From: Aurelia coerulea
Taxonomy: Eukaryota > Cnidaria > Scyphozoa > Semaeostomeae > Ulmaridae
Direction: 5' to 3'
Assembly: GCA_039566865.1 (NCBI GenBank)
Contig: CM076962.1
Coordinates: forward strand, 10,410,743-10,474,742
DNA length: 64,000 nt
Positions 22,920-33,800 of the stretch are shown in pieces. Position numbers and translations under genes: made by a program. The first letter of the stretch is position 1; the number at the start of each line of letters is the position of its first letter. The notes below the pieces were generated by a model that was given only the letters and a program-made list of their open reading frames with translations, made no database searches and was not told where the DNA came from.

Positions 22920-23808
22920 TTAAGGAAAGAGTATCTGACTCCTTTTGAAACTGGAGAGAGTATCTGACTGTTTTAGGTCATTGGGAAGTGCCTGCCATAA
23001 TCTACACCCAAGGAACGATATTGTCTCTAAGCCATAGCACGTAGTGCATGCTTGTGGCAAGGATAGGTTATGGCAGCCTCTTAACCCATAAGAAACCTGT
23101 TTTTCAACGAAAATGTCCTTCATGAAGCTGGGATTAAGGCTCAATTTTGTCTTAAAGACTTCAGTCATTAGCAATTGTAAATTCCTTATGTGGAGTGGGA
23201 CCGAATTGTCTCTCAGTAACATCGTGTCAAAATCTGTTCTCACATCTTTGTAAGTTATTCGCAATGCCCGTTCGTGAATATGGTTAATTTTATTGTTCAA
23301 TGTTCTGTCACAGAACATCCATACAAGAGGACAGTAGTTGAATTGGGACAAGATAAATGCCTTCATTATTCGTTTCAGCTGCTCAGTATCAAGGAAATGA
23401 GAAATTCTTGAAAGAGCATGTAGCTTTTGACCAGCCTTCTTACAAAGAGATTTTACTTGCTGTTTGAAGCTGAGCTTTTTGTCAAAAATCACACCCAGCA
23501 GCTTTTCTTCTGTGCTCTCATTTATCGTTACACTTCCGATATTTATGGAAACATTGTTACTCTTGTCTCCAAATACCATTAGGTGGCATTTGTCCTCATT
23601 CAGCTTCATGCAGTTGTTTGGAAACCATTTTGTAATTTTAAGGGCATCACTCTCTGATGTTTTGATGACACTTTCAATGTTGTTAGCACTGGCATAGATT
23701 GTCGTATCATCTGCATAGTTGCAGATTTGAGTGTCTTTCACAAACATGAAGAGATCATTTAGGTATATGTTAAACAGCAGAGGCCCCAAGACGGAACCTT
23801 GTGGCACT
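22920..23808 (-). pseudogene. CR1/L2-like LINE RT fragment
   Basis: Open frame of 295 residues beginning in the RT motif VPQGSVLGPLLFNIYLND, with an intact CNYADDTTIY box, KLLGVIFDKKLSFKQQVKSL, FNYCPLVWMFCDR, IHERALRITYKD, and ending LGCRLWQALPNDLKQSDTLS. It is truncated at 5' where a foldback MITE begins (23809) and at 3' where the next LINE fragment abuts. A 10-mer CAGATACTCT occurs twice around the 3' junction (about 22935 and 22963), perhaps from a repair event. Same broad clade as the 9406-12492 ORF2, but a different family. Confidence 0.8.
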
Positions 23809-24324
23809 CATTTTATCACCATTATGTCGCATGACCGCATAACCTATGAGGCTGCCGATGGGCAGCGAAATATTTGAGGTAACAATGTTTAGTTTTAAAG
23901 TTAGATAATTGCGCGTGTCTTAAAAACAATGGTCACCAAAACAAAATTACCGAATTACAACTTGTCGTACAAGACACGGGATCAACTGAAAGATTTAGGA
24001 AACAAAATCTCACAACGGATTTATTTCCAAAACTAGTCTAAAAAGTTTCGATCATTTTTCGAAACACTTGGTAAATAAATTGGTGGATGAATTGTTGTTA
24101 CTTTGTACATACTTGTAGCAGTTAGATCTATCAGTGCATTTTATATCACTGTTTATTACCTGACTGACGTTTCAAAAACGAAGCAATACAAGAATCCCGC
24201 CAATCCTATTGGTTCATCATTGAATAATACGCATTTTTTAAAGGACGCATTTTTATCACCACAGTAACCGATTTGGGCCTGTGAGATTTGCAATAAACTC
24301 ATGCGACATAATGGTGATAAAATG
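23809..24324. mobile_element. MITE with 26-bp terminal inverted repeats
   Basis: CATTTTATCACCATTATGTC...GCATGA on the left and its exact complement on the right, around about 465 bases without coding capacity. No duplication is recognisable because the left flank is a truncated LINE. Confidence 0.7.
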
Positions 24325-24380
24325 GGTTTGACTAAGTGATATGAGTCAAATTATAAGCTATCAGTTTCAGGTAATGAAAC

Positions 24381-25260
24381 TCATACTAACCGGTTTTGTA
24401 GTTGTACAGGAAAATATAAAGCACTTCCAATGTTTTCCATGATCTGTCTCTTCACTAATTTCTTCCATTCAGATTCTTTCATCTTTATAATTCCATCTGG
24501 ATCTATTGTACATTTTTCTGCATCATCCTCCACTTCACTATACCAAAAAATTGTGTATCTCATTTCCTTTTGACTCTCTATAACTTTCTTGCATAATCTC
24601 TTAGTTTTTGTGTTCATTCTTTGCTGGAACGCCATAAACTTTTTGTTTACTACTCTTTCCTTCATGGGCCATAAACCGCAACAGTCCCCAATTTGGTGTT
24701 GTCTACGGAAAATCTTTTTAGTTGCTTTTATCTGACTCTTTTCTAACTCTCCGATCCTTTTTTCGCCAAATGTCCATGTTTCAAGAATAAATAACGGTGC
24801 AGGGATAACCGTTTTTTCAAACAAAGTAAACTGGATGCTCGTACTCATTATTCCTGTTTTAGATTCATCGCCTATCCGTTTCATTTATGTGATCATTCCT
24901 CTTGATTTTGTTATCATTTCTTCCAATTTTCTTTCTATTCTTCCATTTTCTGTTATCCAGTTTCCAAGATATTTATATTCCTTTGTTCTCGTTATCTTGC
25001 CTTTTTCGACTTGTATGTTTGGTTCTTGCCCCTCCTGCTCTTTTCCAGTATTTATTATCATGTAATGACTTTTTCCATTTGCGTTATTGAAAGTGTATTT
25101 CTTCCCTTTCTCCATACTTCTTAGGTTTTTACCTACCCCTTCCACTATATCCTTGCTTCCTGCCACCATCATATCATCAACATAAGTAAGAGCTCCTATG
25201 GACAATTCCGTTGCTATAAACAAGGATAGATTTTGTAACACAATAGCATTATATGATTTT
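24381..25260 (-). pseudogene. LINE RT fragment with degenerate YVDD box
   Basis: Two frames (24885-25277 and 24381-24884) join with a frameshift/start gap near 24885. The first reads IGALTYVDDMMVAGS, in which the catalytic box is YVDD, then IINTGKEQ and TKEYKYLGNWITENG; the second reads FEKTVIPAPLFILETWTF and ELEKSQIKATKKIFRR, the thumb region of RTE/Nimb-like LINEs. The 5' end coincides with the edge of the MITE at 25261. Dead. Confidence 0.7.
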
Positions 25261-25780
25261 TTGACACCTGAATCCAAAGCGATTAGTGGCTAAAGACAAA
25301 GGAGATTCTCTCAACCAGAAACTCAAAACAAACAAAGCCGCAAAAGTTTCTCTGAAACCCAAGTAGCTAGCGCGCTCGTTGTGCATTTTAGAAATTGTTT
25401 CTAAGGGCAAGCATAAGCATACGTATATCGAAAGTATAAGGATATATCTAAACATCTACCGCGGGCATTTAATTTCTTTGGTTCAGAAGCTGAGCAGTAA
25501 ATGTTTTAATTACACGAAAAAAGTAAGAGAATTGAATCTCCTCCCAGTCGGCTTTTGGATCAAATAGATTAAATGTCCGTGGAAGATGTGTAGATAGCTA
25601 CATCCTTCCTCTCTCGATCTATGCTCATGTTCGTTGTTAAAAACAATTTCTGGAATGCACAGCTTGCGAGCTAGCTACATAATTTCAGAGACACTTTTGC
25701 GGGCTTTGCTTGTTTTGAATTACTGGTTGAGAGAATTTCCTTTGTCTGTGATCGCTAATCGCTTTGAATTGCGGTGCCAA
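25261..25780. mobile_element. MITE with about 135-bp inverted arms
   Basis: The 5' arm (25261-25402; TTGACACCTGAATCCAAAGC...) recurs inverted at 25646-25780 (...GCGGTGCCAA) at roughly 85 percent identity by eye, separated by about 240 bases. No coding content and no clear duplication. Confidence 0.7.
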
Positions 25781-25906
25781 TCAAACCAACTCGTGCTATT
25801 GTCTTACCAAATTTGTCCTTGCTGGTGCTATATGTGTCACCGCCTTTTCTATCATATCATTTTTCATGGCTGAATTAACACAGCACAACAAGGGCCCACA
25901 TATTGT

Positions 25907-25923
25907 TCCTTGATTTGATTTGA

Positions 25924-25951
<28 letters not shown>
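25907..25951. repeat. (GATT)n / (GATTT)n microsatellite
   Basis: TTGATTTGATTTGATTTGAT followed by about six copies of GATT. Confidence 0.9.
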
Positions 25952-25954
<3 letters not shown>

Positions 25955-26804
25955 TCCATTTTTTTAGTTTCTCCAACAGGCGTCTGTATCTTTATCTCTG
26001 CCCTTTTATTTAAATTATATAGGGTTCGTATTCCTCGTTCTCTCATGCATGTTTCTTTCATGTCAACAAAACAATCCTGCAGTCATAACTTGTCAAAGCC
26101 ATCTTGTCATATCATGTGTGGAGTGAGCAAAAAGCAAAATATTGACACCGGATCCTAAATTGCAAACTCACGTGTGAGTAAAAAAGAACTGGTAGTTGCT
26201 AATTTCCACAGAAGATTTTGCTACAAGGCTATTTTGAAATTCTTCAAAATGACTAAGAATTTTGACTGAAGCTTGCAATTTAAGAAAACAATAATATGTT
26301 AACAAGCATCGCCATACACTGTGCGTGTATCTAGATTTTTCATTGAATATCAAACTAATTGGTGCTTCTTAAGATGCATAAACATGTAACCATTATGAAG
26401 TAGAAAATAGGACAAAACTTGATCGTAATTTTAGTCCATTTCAAGACCTTTTAAACAGCTTTCCAGTCACACCGCTAATAATCAATGAGTGGCATGGACG
26501 AGTTGGTAAAATGAATGTCAACATCAAAATTAGCTTTTCCAGATCAAAATACACCATTATCAAATTACGATTATGTTAACTGTCTTCAGAAATATAATTG
26601 TGGCGGTGCCAAGGAGGTTAGTTATTTGTAAACCCAGGCATTCGGCATCCAGCATCGGCATTCGGCATTGGCATTTGGAATCCCGGAATCGATATCAAAT
26701 ATCTTAGTTGTACAAATAGTAAGAACCAATAATTTCACCCAGGGGGGTATCAGAGTTTTTGCCAGAATAACAATAAGGCTGTACATGCTTTTTCTTTATA
26801 TATA
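25952..26804. other. Unassigned stretch
   Basis: No gene or repeat recognised, apart from a small cluster of GGCATT/CGGCAT repeats at 26637-26680. Confidence 0.35.
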
Positions 26805-27422
26805 CCGGGTGACCAAGAAAAAAGTCCCAACACAATCTGTTACAGAATATTAAGTAAGTGACCGATTGAAATGCTTCAAGCGTTGTTCTGTCGCTAAAAG
26901 ACCAGCCTATGTTATAAATATTTTTCCCAATTTTGTTCGGCATGGTAAATTTCCAAAATTAAGGATTTTGAGGAAAAGGGCATGCCTGAAATCCTCAAAA
27001 AGTCGTCAAAAACAGGGGATCGATTTACAGTCATTTCAAATCTTCAAAACAATGAGAAGCGTGTTTCATTTCAGCCTGGGAATAGGCAACCCATTCGGAA
27101 ATCTTCAAAGCAATTTTATAGTCCATAGGTACCTAAAGATATTCCTAGGCTGAAATGAAACACGCTTCTCGTCGTTTTGGAGATCTGAAATGGCTTTAAA
27201 TCGACCCCCTGTTTTGGATGACTTTTTGAGGATTTCAGGCATGCCCTTTTCCTCGAAATCCTTAATTTTGGAAATTTACCATGCCGAAAAAAATTGGGAA
27301 AAATATTTATAATATAGGCTGGTCTTTTAGCGACAGAACAACGCTTGAAGCATTTCAATCGGTCACTTACTTTCTTTTCTATCACAGATTGCGTTGGGTC
27401 ACTTTTTTCTGGGTCACCCGGC
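26805..27422. mobile_element. Near-palindromic TA-CCGGGTG MITE
   Basis: Left end CCGGGTGACCAAGAAAAAAG, right end the imperfect complement CTGGGTCACCCGGC. Almost the whole unit folds back: the block reading CTTCAAGCGTTGTTCTGTCG near 26875 recurs inverted near 27330, giving arms of roughly 300 bases. The same peptide-like frame therefore appears on both strands, which is an artefact of the palindrome, not a gene. Confidence 0.85.
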
Positions 27423-27423
27423 A

Positions 27424-28373
27424 TATATTCAATTAAACTGTTTACAAAAAGAAAGTACCTAAGACACTACATATGAGCTACTGTACAACACTACGACGAC
27501 GATGCCAAGGGGAGCATAAGACAATGACAACTCCCTGGCCATTCCATAAAAAAACATCATGCAACTAAATACTATCAAATATACAATTACAAAGAGCTAC
27601 ATATAAACTATTAAATACGGACATATACTAGGATCTGTTTCACACTGGAGATCAGGCTAGCACAGGCGATACTGTTGAACAGCAGGAATCCCGGCCGAGA
27701 AAACACCACCGACAACAACTGCTGCCACTACTGTTCCCCCTCTAGGGCCTCCACCGCTCAAAAACATTGCGCCTGTGCTGTCGGTTCAAGGTTCATAGTT
27801 CGCAATATTATGGATTTGAAAATTTGAGTTTGTGTGGATGAGTTGTCATTCACACTATAGGCGCCTCACATCCAATGTGAATCAGACCAAGAAACATTAA
27901 GAGAAAAAAACTAAGAAGAATTGGACTTAGTATCTATTTTTTTTGCACCAAAGTCTGAAATTATCTTAACTGAACCGACCAGTTCTATGGATGAAATTTA
28001 GAGTCAGTTTGAGTATATTTTGTTGACGTCATTTGAAAGGTCTTTATCGCTATACAATAAAAGTTGCATCAGAACGTTGTTTGAAAGGCAGTTGATTTGG
28101 GCAAATGGTCGCAATAAATCTGAAACTCAAGCAAGAAGATCTTGTCGTAAAGTGTGAAATGCAGGGCAAAGCAACAAAAAGTGTTCTGTATCCTCAATGC
28201 CGTCGTTCGTTGGACACATTGGTTTCACGGTATCCCTAAAATTATGCTTGAATTTGTGAAAATCTAATCTACTGAGGCGGACTCTTATTTGGGAAAGATG
28301 CGATAAACCTATTGGGCCATGAATCCCCAAGACAGATTTGGCAAGGGGGCGAATTAATAAAAGAAGCTTTGTC
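27424..28373 (-). pseudogene. LINE 3' end: zinc-knuckle ORF2 tail and 3' UTR
   Basis: Minus-strand frame 28127-28370 reads LIRPLAKSVLGIHGPIGLSH, RVRLSRLDFHKFKHNFRDT and PMCPTNDGIEDTEHFLLLC, the C-terminal CC..H..C region of one LINE group that also left remnants at 38321-38608, 56354-56773 and 60605-60840. The remainder down to 27424 is 3' UTR; a 230-base part of it (27430-27660) recurs at 28410-28660. Confidence 0.75.
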
Positions 28374-29479
28374 TTAACCCTATTTGGACCTGGTTGAAAT
28401 TTTGATATTTTTTTTTTCTTTTTTTTATATATTCAATATAAAATTTTACAAGAACGAACTACTTAAGACACTACGTACAAGCTACTTTACTAAACTACGA
28501 GGACGATACCACGGAGTGCAAGAGACCGTGACAACTCCGCAGCCATTAACATAGAGAACATGTAACTAAACTAGAATTAAATATACGGCTACGAAAAATA
28601 CACATAAACGATTTTTACTGATAATTACTAAGGTTCGTTTCACTTTGCATGTCTTGATATTTTTGACCGGGGGCCCTCTTTTTCTTCAAAACTACAAGAG
28701 ATATAACAATGAAACTTATACCAATTGTTCTTTGGACAATTAGCTTTAAAAAACAACAATAGAGGTCTAATTAGTCACGTGGGTCGTTGCTAGGCAACCA
28801 AAAACAATGGGAATATGGTCAAAATCGAGCTACTGACTTGAAAAGCCAGATTAGCATGAGATAACAGGCAGAATTGTAGCCAGAAGTAGCAAATAAGAGT
28901 AGAGGAAGATATTTACGCGAAAAAAATTCAATTTAACTTTCAACTTTTGCTATTTAAGAGCAATTAGCCATTGAATAGACTAATTGAGATTTCTATTGTG
29001 AATTATTTTCTATTTTTAGACCTCTAATTAGTGAAAATAGTTAGTAATAAGGAACCTGACACTGTTTTCTGCACGTTTTGAGATATATTGCCCTAATTCA
29101 TTCATTCTATGACGTCATAAAGATAAATGACGTCATGGATATCAAAAGTTGCTGATGTCAGCAAATATAAACAAACTATATATCAAATGAAAGTACTCTT
29201 CAAGACCAATCGAATGGTGTATATAACTTTATCATTAGCGCTATTTGCAAGAATTTAGCGAGGATTTTAAGATTTTCTTTGTGACCAGTCTCCAAATAAG
29301 GGCATCTGGAGGTCACGTGGTACAACAATGGACCATGAAATTTTTAAAATTTGATGGCCAATTAAATTTTGGGAAAAGTCAAGGAGTTGCAGCACCATAT
29401 CTACAACAGCGGTGGAGATATTTGAGAAAGTTTGGTAGGGGGCGAAAAACCCCCCCCCCCCCGGTCCAAATAGGGTTAA
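28374..29479. mobile_element. TTAA-flanked element (TTAACCCTATTTGGACC ends)
   Basis: TTAACCCTATTTGGACC at the left and GGTCCAAATAGGGTTAA at the right are exact complements of 17 bases bounded by TTAA. Subterminal C/G runs (about 28675 and 29447-29462) match those of the 33390-34289 relative. It inserted next to the LINE 3' fragment and was itself split by a LINE tail (28403-28662). Confidence 0.8.
28403..28662 (-). mobile_element. 5'-truncated LINE 3'-UTR copy nested in a TTAA element
   Basis: Minus-strand insertion: its poly-T/A tail lies at 28403-28430, and its body matches 27430-27660 (shared ...AAGACACTAC..., GACAACTCC..., GTTTCAC blocks). TTGATATTTTT occurs at about 28392-28402 and again at 28663-28673, a good target-site duplication. 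Removing the insert restores a continuous TTAA element end. Confidence 0.75.
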
Positions 29480-29639
29480 AGCATTTCTGAAGCCCTAAGC
29501 CTCTAGGATTCACACAAAATTCACTGCCATGGAATAAAAGTTGGGCAGTAACTTTATTCAGAAAGGAGTACACTCCTTCATGGATATATATTTCTAATAA
29601 ATATCATCGGAATTTATTTCAATTAAGATGGAAAAACCT

Positions 29640-29645
29640 GTACAA

Positions 29646-29677
<32 letters not shown>

Positions 29678-30110
29678 CCAAATTATTTACAGTTGGTATA
29701 ATACATAGTAAAAACACGAATTCAAACCAACTATTTACAATACTACGAATTAATAAAATGAAAATATGGGATCCTCACTATCACCTAAGTTTCTTATTTA
29801 ATTGCAGATCTTGCATGTACAATTTTGCCCATTCCATTCTTTGATCATTCTTTTAAATATCGCTGTTGAGTTTGAATTGTTTATGGTATCTGGTAAAGTG
29901 TTCCATAGGAGAGCGCCTTTGAATGCAAGTGAATTAACTCCGAATGTGTTTGCATTTCTTTTCGGTAATTGCAACAGATTCTTTGTTCGTAATTCACATT
30001 TTATGTGTTTTCTTTCAAAGAATGTCCACATAAATGATGGATTTTCTTCTGAAAGGCACTTAAAGATTTGAAGCATCAATTTTTGCAAATTCTTTATGTG
30101 GACTTTTGTT
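29640..30110 (-). pseudogene. CR1/L2-like LINE 3' end with (ATT)n tail
   Basis: Minus-strand frame 29798-30088 encodes the ORF2 C-terminus: KLMLQIFKCLSEENPSFMW, LRTKNLLQLPKRNANTFG, LAFKGALLWNTLPDTINN, IKEWNGQNCTCKIC with the terminal Cys tail seen in the intact LINE at 9406-12492. Downstream on the minus strand the sequence ends at an (ATT/AAT)n tract at 29645-29682. It is 5'-truncated at about 30110. Confidence 0.8.
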
Positions 30111-30718
30111 TATCTGTCCTCAATACACATGCCAATGACACGAGGGAAAATCACTGCCTATAAATCTCTTACTTTTTGCAATGAAATTCTCTAGTTTTCC
30201 CCAGAAATTTCGAAGAAATTCTTTCGTTCTCTTAAGATCTTGTACCCTTTTTTCGAGAGAGATAAGCCCCTTCCATGCCTAAATCAGAAGTGGAAATAAA
30301 AAGAGGTGAACGATTCACCATCCTCCCCGCCCAGATGTGTTTCCTGTACTGTAACCAATCCTATTGAATTGGATCTGGTCTAGAACTTCAATCAAAAAAA
30401 CTGTCTTTCGCACTTTACTTCATCCAATTCGGAGAATTAATAAGATCACTGTCAAGATTATGGCTATCTGTTCATCGCTCTACCCCTTGGGTAGAATTAT
30501 TGATTCTTACTATTTGTACTACTCGTACTATTAACATACTTGATGCCAATGCCTGATGCCGAATGCCGGGGTTAACTTATGGCCAACGAAATTTTAAAAG
30601 ACATATATCACGCAAATTCATCTTATATTTTATCATATTTCACCTCAGGGTACTTTTTGCATATTTTCTTGGTTTGTCATTGACTTCTTTGCTGACATAA
30701 TTATGTCCAATCAAATAC

Positions 30719-30863
30719 CTTTCTTGCTGTAGTCTCAGTTTGGCCTCGTTCTCAGCTATTCTATTATTCTTCGCCTGCTTAGCAAGCCTCTCTTGCAAAT
30801 TACGTATTTTCTTGTCTTTTACGGTAAGGATATCATCTTGGTAGCCACACACCTCTGTTATCT
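30719..30863 (-). CDS. Host coiled-coil gene exon d
   Basis: 145-base exon between GTCAATAG and GTATTTG. Its first two bases complete the codon from exon c. Reads KIRNLQERLAKQAKNNRIAE, then KLRLQQER: strong coiled coil. Confidence 0.7.
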
Positions 30864-33800
30864 CTATTGACAAACAGATATAACTTTAGTAAGGTATAAA
30901 TACCGGGTGCGCCAAAATAGACTATGCACGTTTGGCAGGCCACAATAAATTGAACACTGGACCGATTTTGAAGATTTATGACTTAATATTTAGCAGAAAG
31001 CCTGAATTAGATTCTAGGACTTTTTGCAAATTTTTCAGTTTTTAGTTTTTAGAGCTAGAAACGAGTTTCTTAAAAGTTCGTTTTCGAAAATATTGAAAAC
31101 GATGAAAAAACGTCAATCAAATTTAAAAGATCCAACATGAATAAACAAAGATAAAACGTTTTCAGGGGGATTTGGGGGTTTGGTACGAACTCTCGTACAG
31201 CAGATTACAATTGGTCGATTTTTAGATCGCAAATCACCACGCAAAAGTTCTCTCTTTGTCCATTCATGTCGATTCTTTAGAAAATTTGATCGATGTTTTT
31301 CAATCGTTTTCGGTGTTTTCGAAAATTAAAATCTTTGGAAACTCACTTTTAACTCTAAAAACTGAAAATGAAAAAAATTGCAAAAAATCCCAGTATCTAA
31401 TTCAGGCTTTCTGCTAACGAATGAGTCATAAATCTTCAAAATCGGTCCAGTGTACGATTTATTGTGGCCTGCCAAACGTGCATAGTTTATTTTGGCGCAC
31501 CCGGTATATCATAATGTAAACATGCACAAGATTTACTTTCGCATACAATACTGGGTGACTCTAAGAAACGCTGGGTGCTTCTAAGGCTAATGCTCCCTCA
31601 AAAATGTTCCGTTAATGAAACCCTGCTTATATTTCATATCCTAATTTCATATTTAATACTTTTTAGAACAGTTGCCCTTCAGCAGAAGCTGGTTTCCAAT
31701 AAAAACAATAATTGAAATCTAGTGAAAACAAATTAAAAAGCTATTAATTGAATTACTTTATAAAACCCTATTTACAATATTCAAAAATGTTCAATGATTT
31801 TAAAATGGACAATGGAAGCGAAAGAAAAAGTTGTCTGTCTCTAAATAGTTGTCTGGAAACTTTTCAGTGAGGCTGCCTGCCTGCCTAGAATTGGCTGAGA
31901 GGCAATTCCACAGTTTGCACCTCTGTTGAAGAAACGTCTCTGGCAAATATTTGACCTTTTCTTGGGTAACCTAAGGTCGGCTCCTGTATTACAAAGGCTG
32001 TATGATGAACATTGCGAATTTTGTGCGAAGAGGTCACATAGGTATAGAGGAGCCAGCTCATTTAAGGACTTGAAGACCATTGTCTGAGACTCATAAGCTA
32101 CAAGTTCGTCAATGGTCTTCCATCCCAGCTCTTCAATAAGGGGTCTGCTTGGGGCATCGAAGCTGCCATTAGTTATAATCCTAGCAGCACATTTTTGGAG
32201 TGTTTGCAACTGATTAATTTCAGTTGAACCAGCGCAGCCCCAAACAGAACAACATTATCGAAAGTGGGGCGCAACCATACATGTGCAGAGAGTTTGCAAA
32301 GTTTCTTTTGGGAAAAAAGACTTGGCATGTCTCAAAAAACCAACTGCCCTTGCTAGAAAATGCCTTGATTTGTTCTTTCCAATCCAAGGAGCAGTCAATT
32401 TGCACACCAAGGTGTTTTGCCTTTTGAATTACTTCAAGCTCATTATCACGAATTTTTAGTTGTTTAAAGTCTTTATTTTGACTTCTGAGAATGTTGTGTT
32501 TCTTTAAAGTAGAATTAAGCATGGAATGAGTTTTCAAAACATTCAGGAAAAGCTTGTTGCCTTGTAGCCAAGTGTCCACTTTCCTAAGGTCACTGTTAAT
32601 AGCCTCATTCAGCTGAGTCAAATCGTGAGACTGGTACCACAAACTTGCGTCATCAGCATACATGGACACGTTAGAATCCCAGACTGCTTGTGGGAGATCG
32701 TTGATGTAGATGAGGAAGAGAAGAGGGCCAAGATATGAACTTTGTGGAACGCCAACTTCTATGTCCCTAACTTCTATGTCAACCCCCCTACAAAACTGTT
32801 TCCGGCTGGAAAGGTAGGATTTAAACCACGAGAGTTCACGTTGCACACGTGTGACCAGTGGCGTCGCCACGGGGTGGACTGGGGTGGACATGTCCACCCC
32901 AGTTTTCCCAGGGGTCGATTTTCTAATTTTCGAAATCCGTTAAAAAAAACTTGGGGGGGGGGGTTGATTTTCATTCATTATTCACTTGCAACATTCGGTT
33001 GTGCAGTTGTGCAGCTTTGATTGCTGAGAAGGAGAATGGATGTGAAATTGACACGTGATATGACTGATGATGGACTTGCTACAAGTCTCTCTCGCGGAAA
33101 AACGGGGGAAGGAAAAAGGATTACGTCGTTTCAATGTTATTACGTCGTTTCAATGTCATTTGTAGGTTCGAAAGGAAACCTTTACAAAGCAACAAAGGAA
33201 AGTTTTGATTTCAAATTTCAATTGATGATTCGCTTTCGACTTTGATCTTCATCTCATGCTATGCTATTGTTTTTGTTTTTATCTTTTTGTCGTTAAAAAT
33301 GAGTAATAATCGTCATAATGTGAAAATATCGTGATTGGGATGACTCAATGTTTTACGTGGGCTTTGTCATGCATCACACAATATGTGTTAACCCTATTTT
33401 AACCGGGTAAAAAAAAGTGATTTTCTACTGGGGGGGGGGGCGTTTTTCGCACCCCCCCCCTGTTTTTCTCCGCAAGTATAAGAGCTATGACAATGAAACT
33501 TGCATTGTGTCATAATTGAACAATGGAGAATCTAAAAATAGTATCAATCAACAAATAGTCACATGATTGGTTGCTAGGCAACCAAAAACAATGCAAATTT
33601 TGAGAAAATCGAGCTATTTGCAGAAAAGGGCCCATTATTAGCAAATAGCTAGATAAAATTGGCAAAAAACCATCCAAATACCTGCTTGATATCATTAATT
33701 TGTAGTTGCATATGGTTTCGTACGGATGTTTATGGTTTCTAATAAATTAACTAATTAAATAATGAAAATTTGATTCAATGCAAAATTGTTAGCTCAATAA

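Noticed and set aside
26866..27424. Two similar peptides on opposite strands
   Set aside because: Produced by the palindromic arms of the MITE; no gene.
26637..30575. GGCATTCGGCATC words in inverted orientation at 26640 and about 30555
   Set aside because: Only 13 bases, part of a short local repeat cluster; too weak to define element ends 3.9 kb apart.
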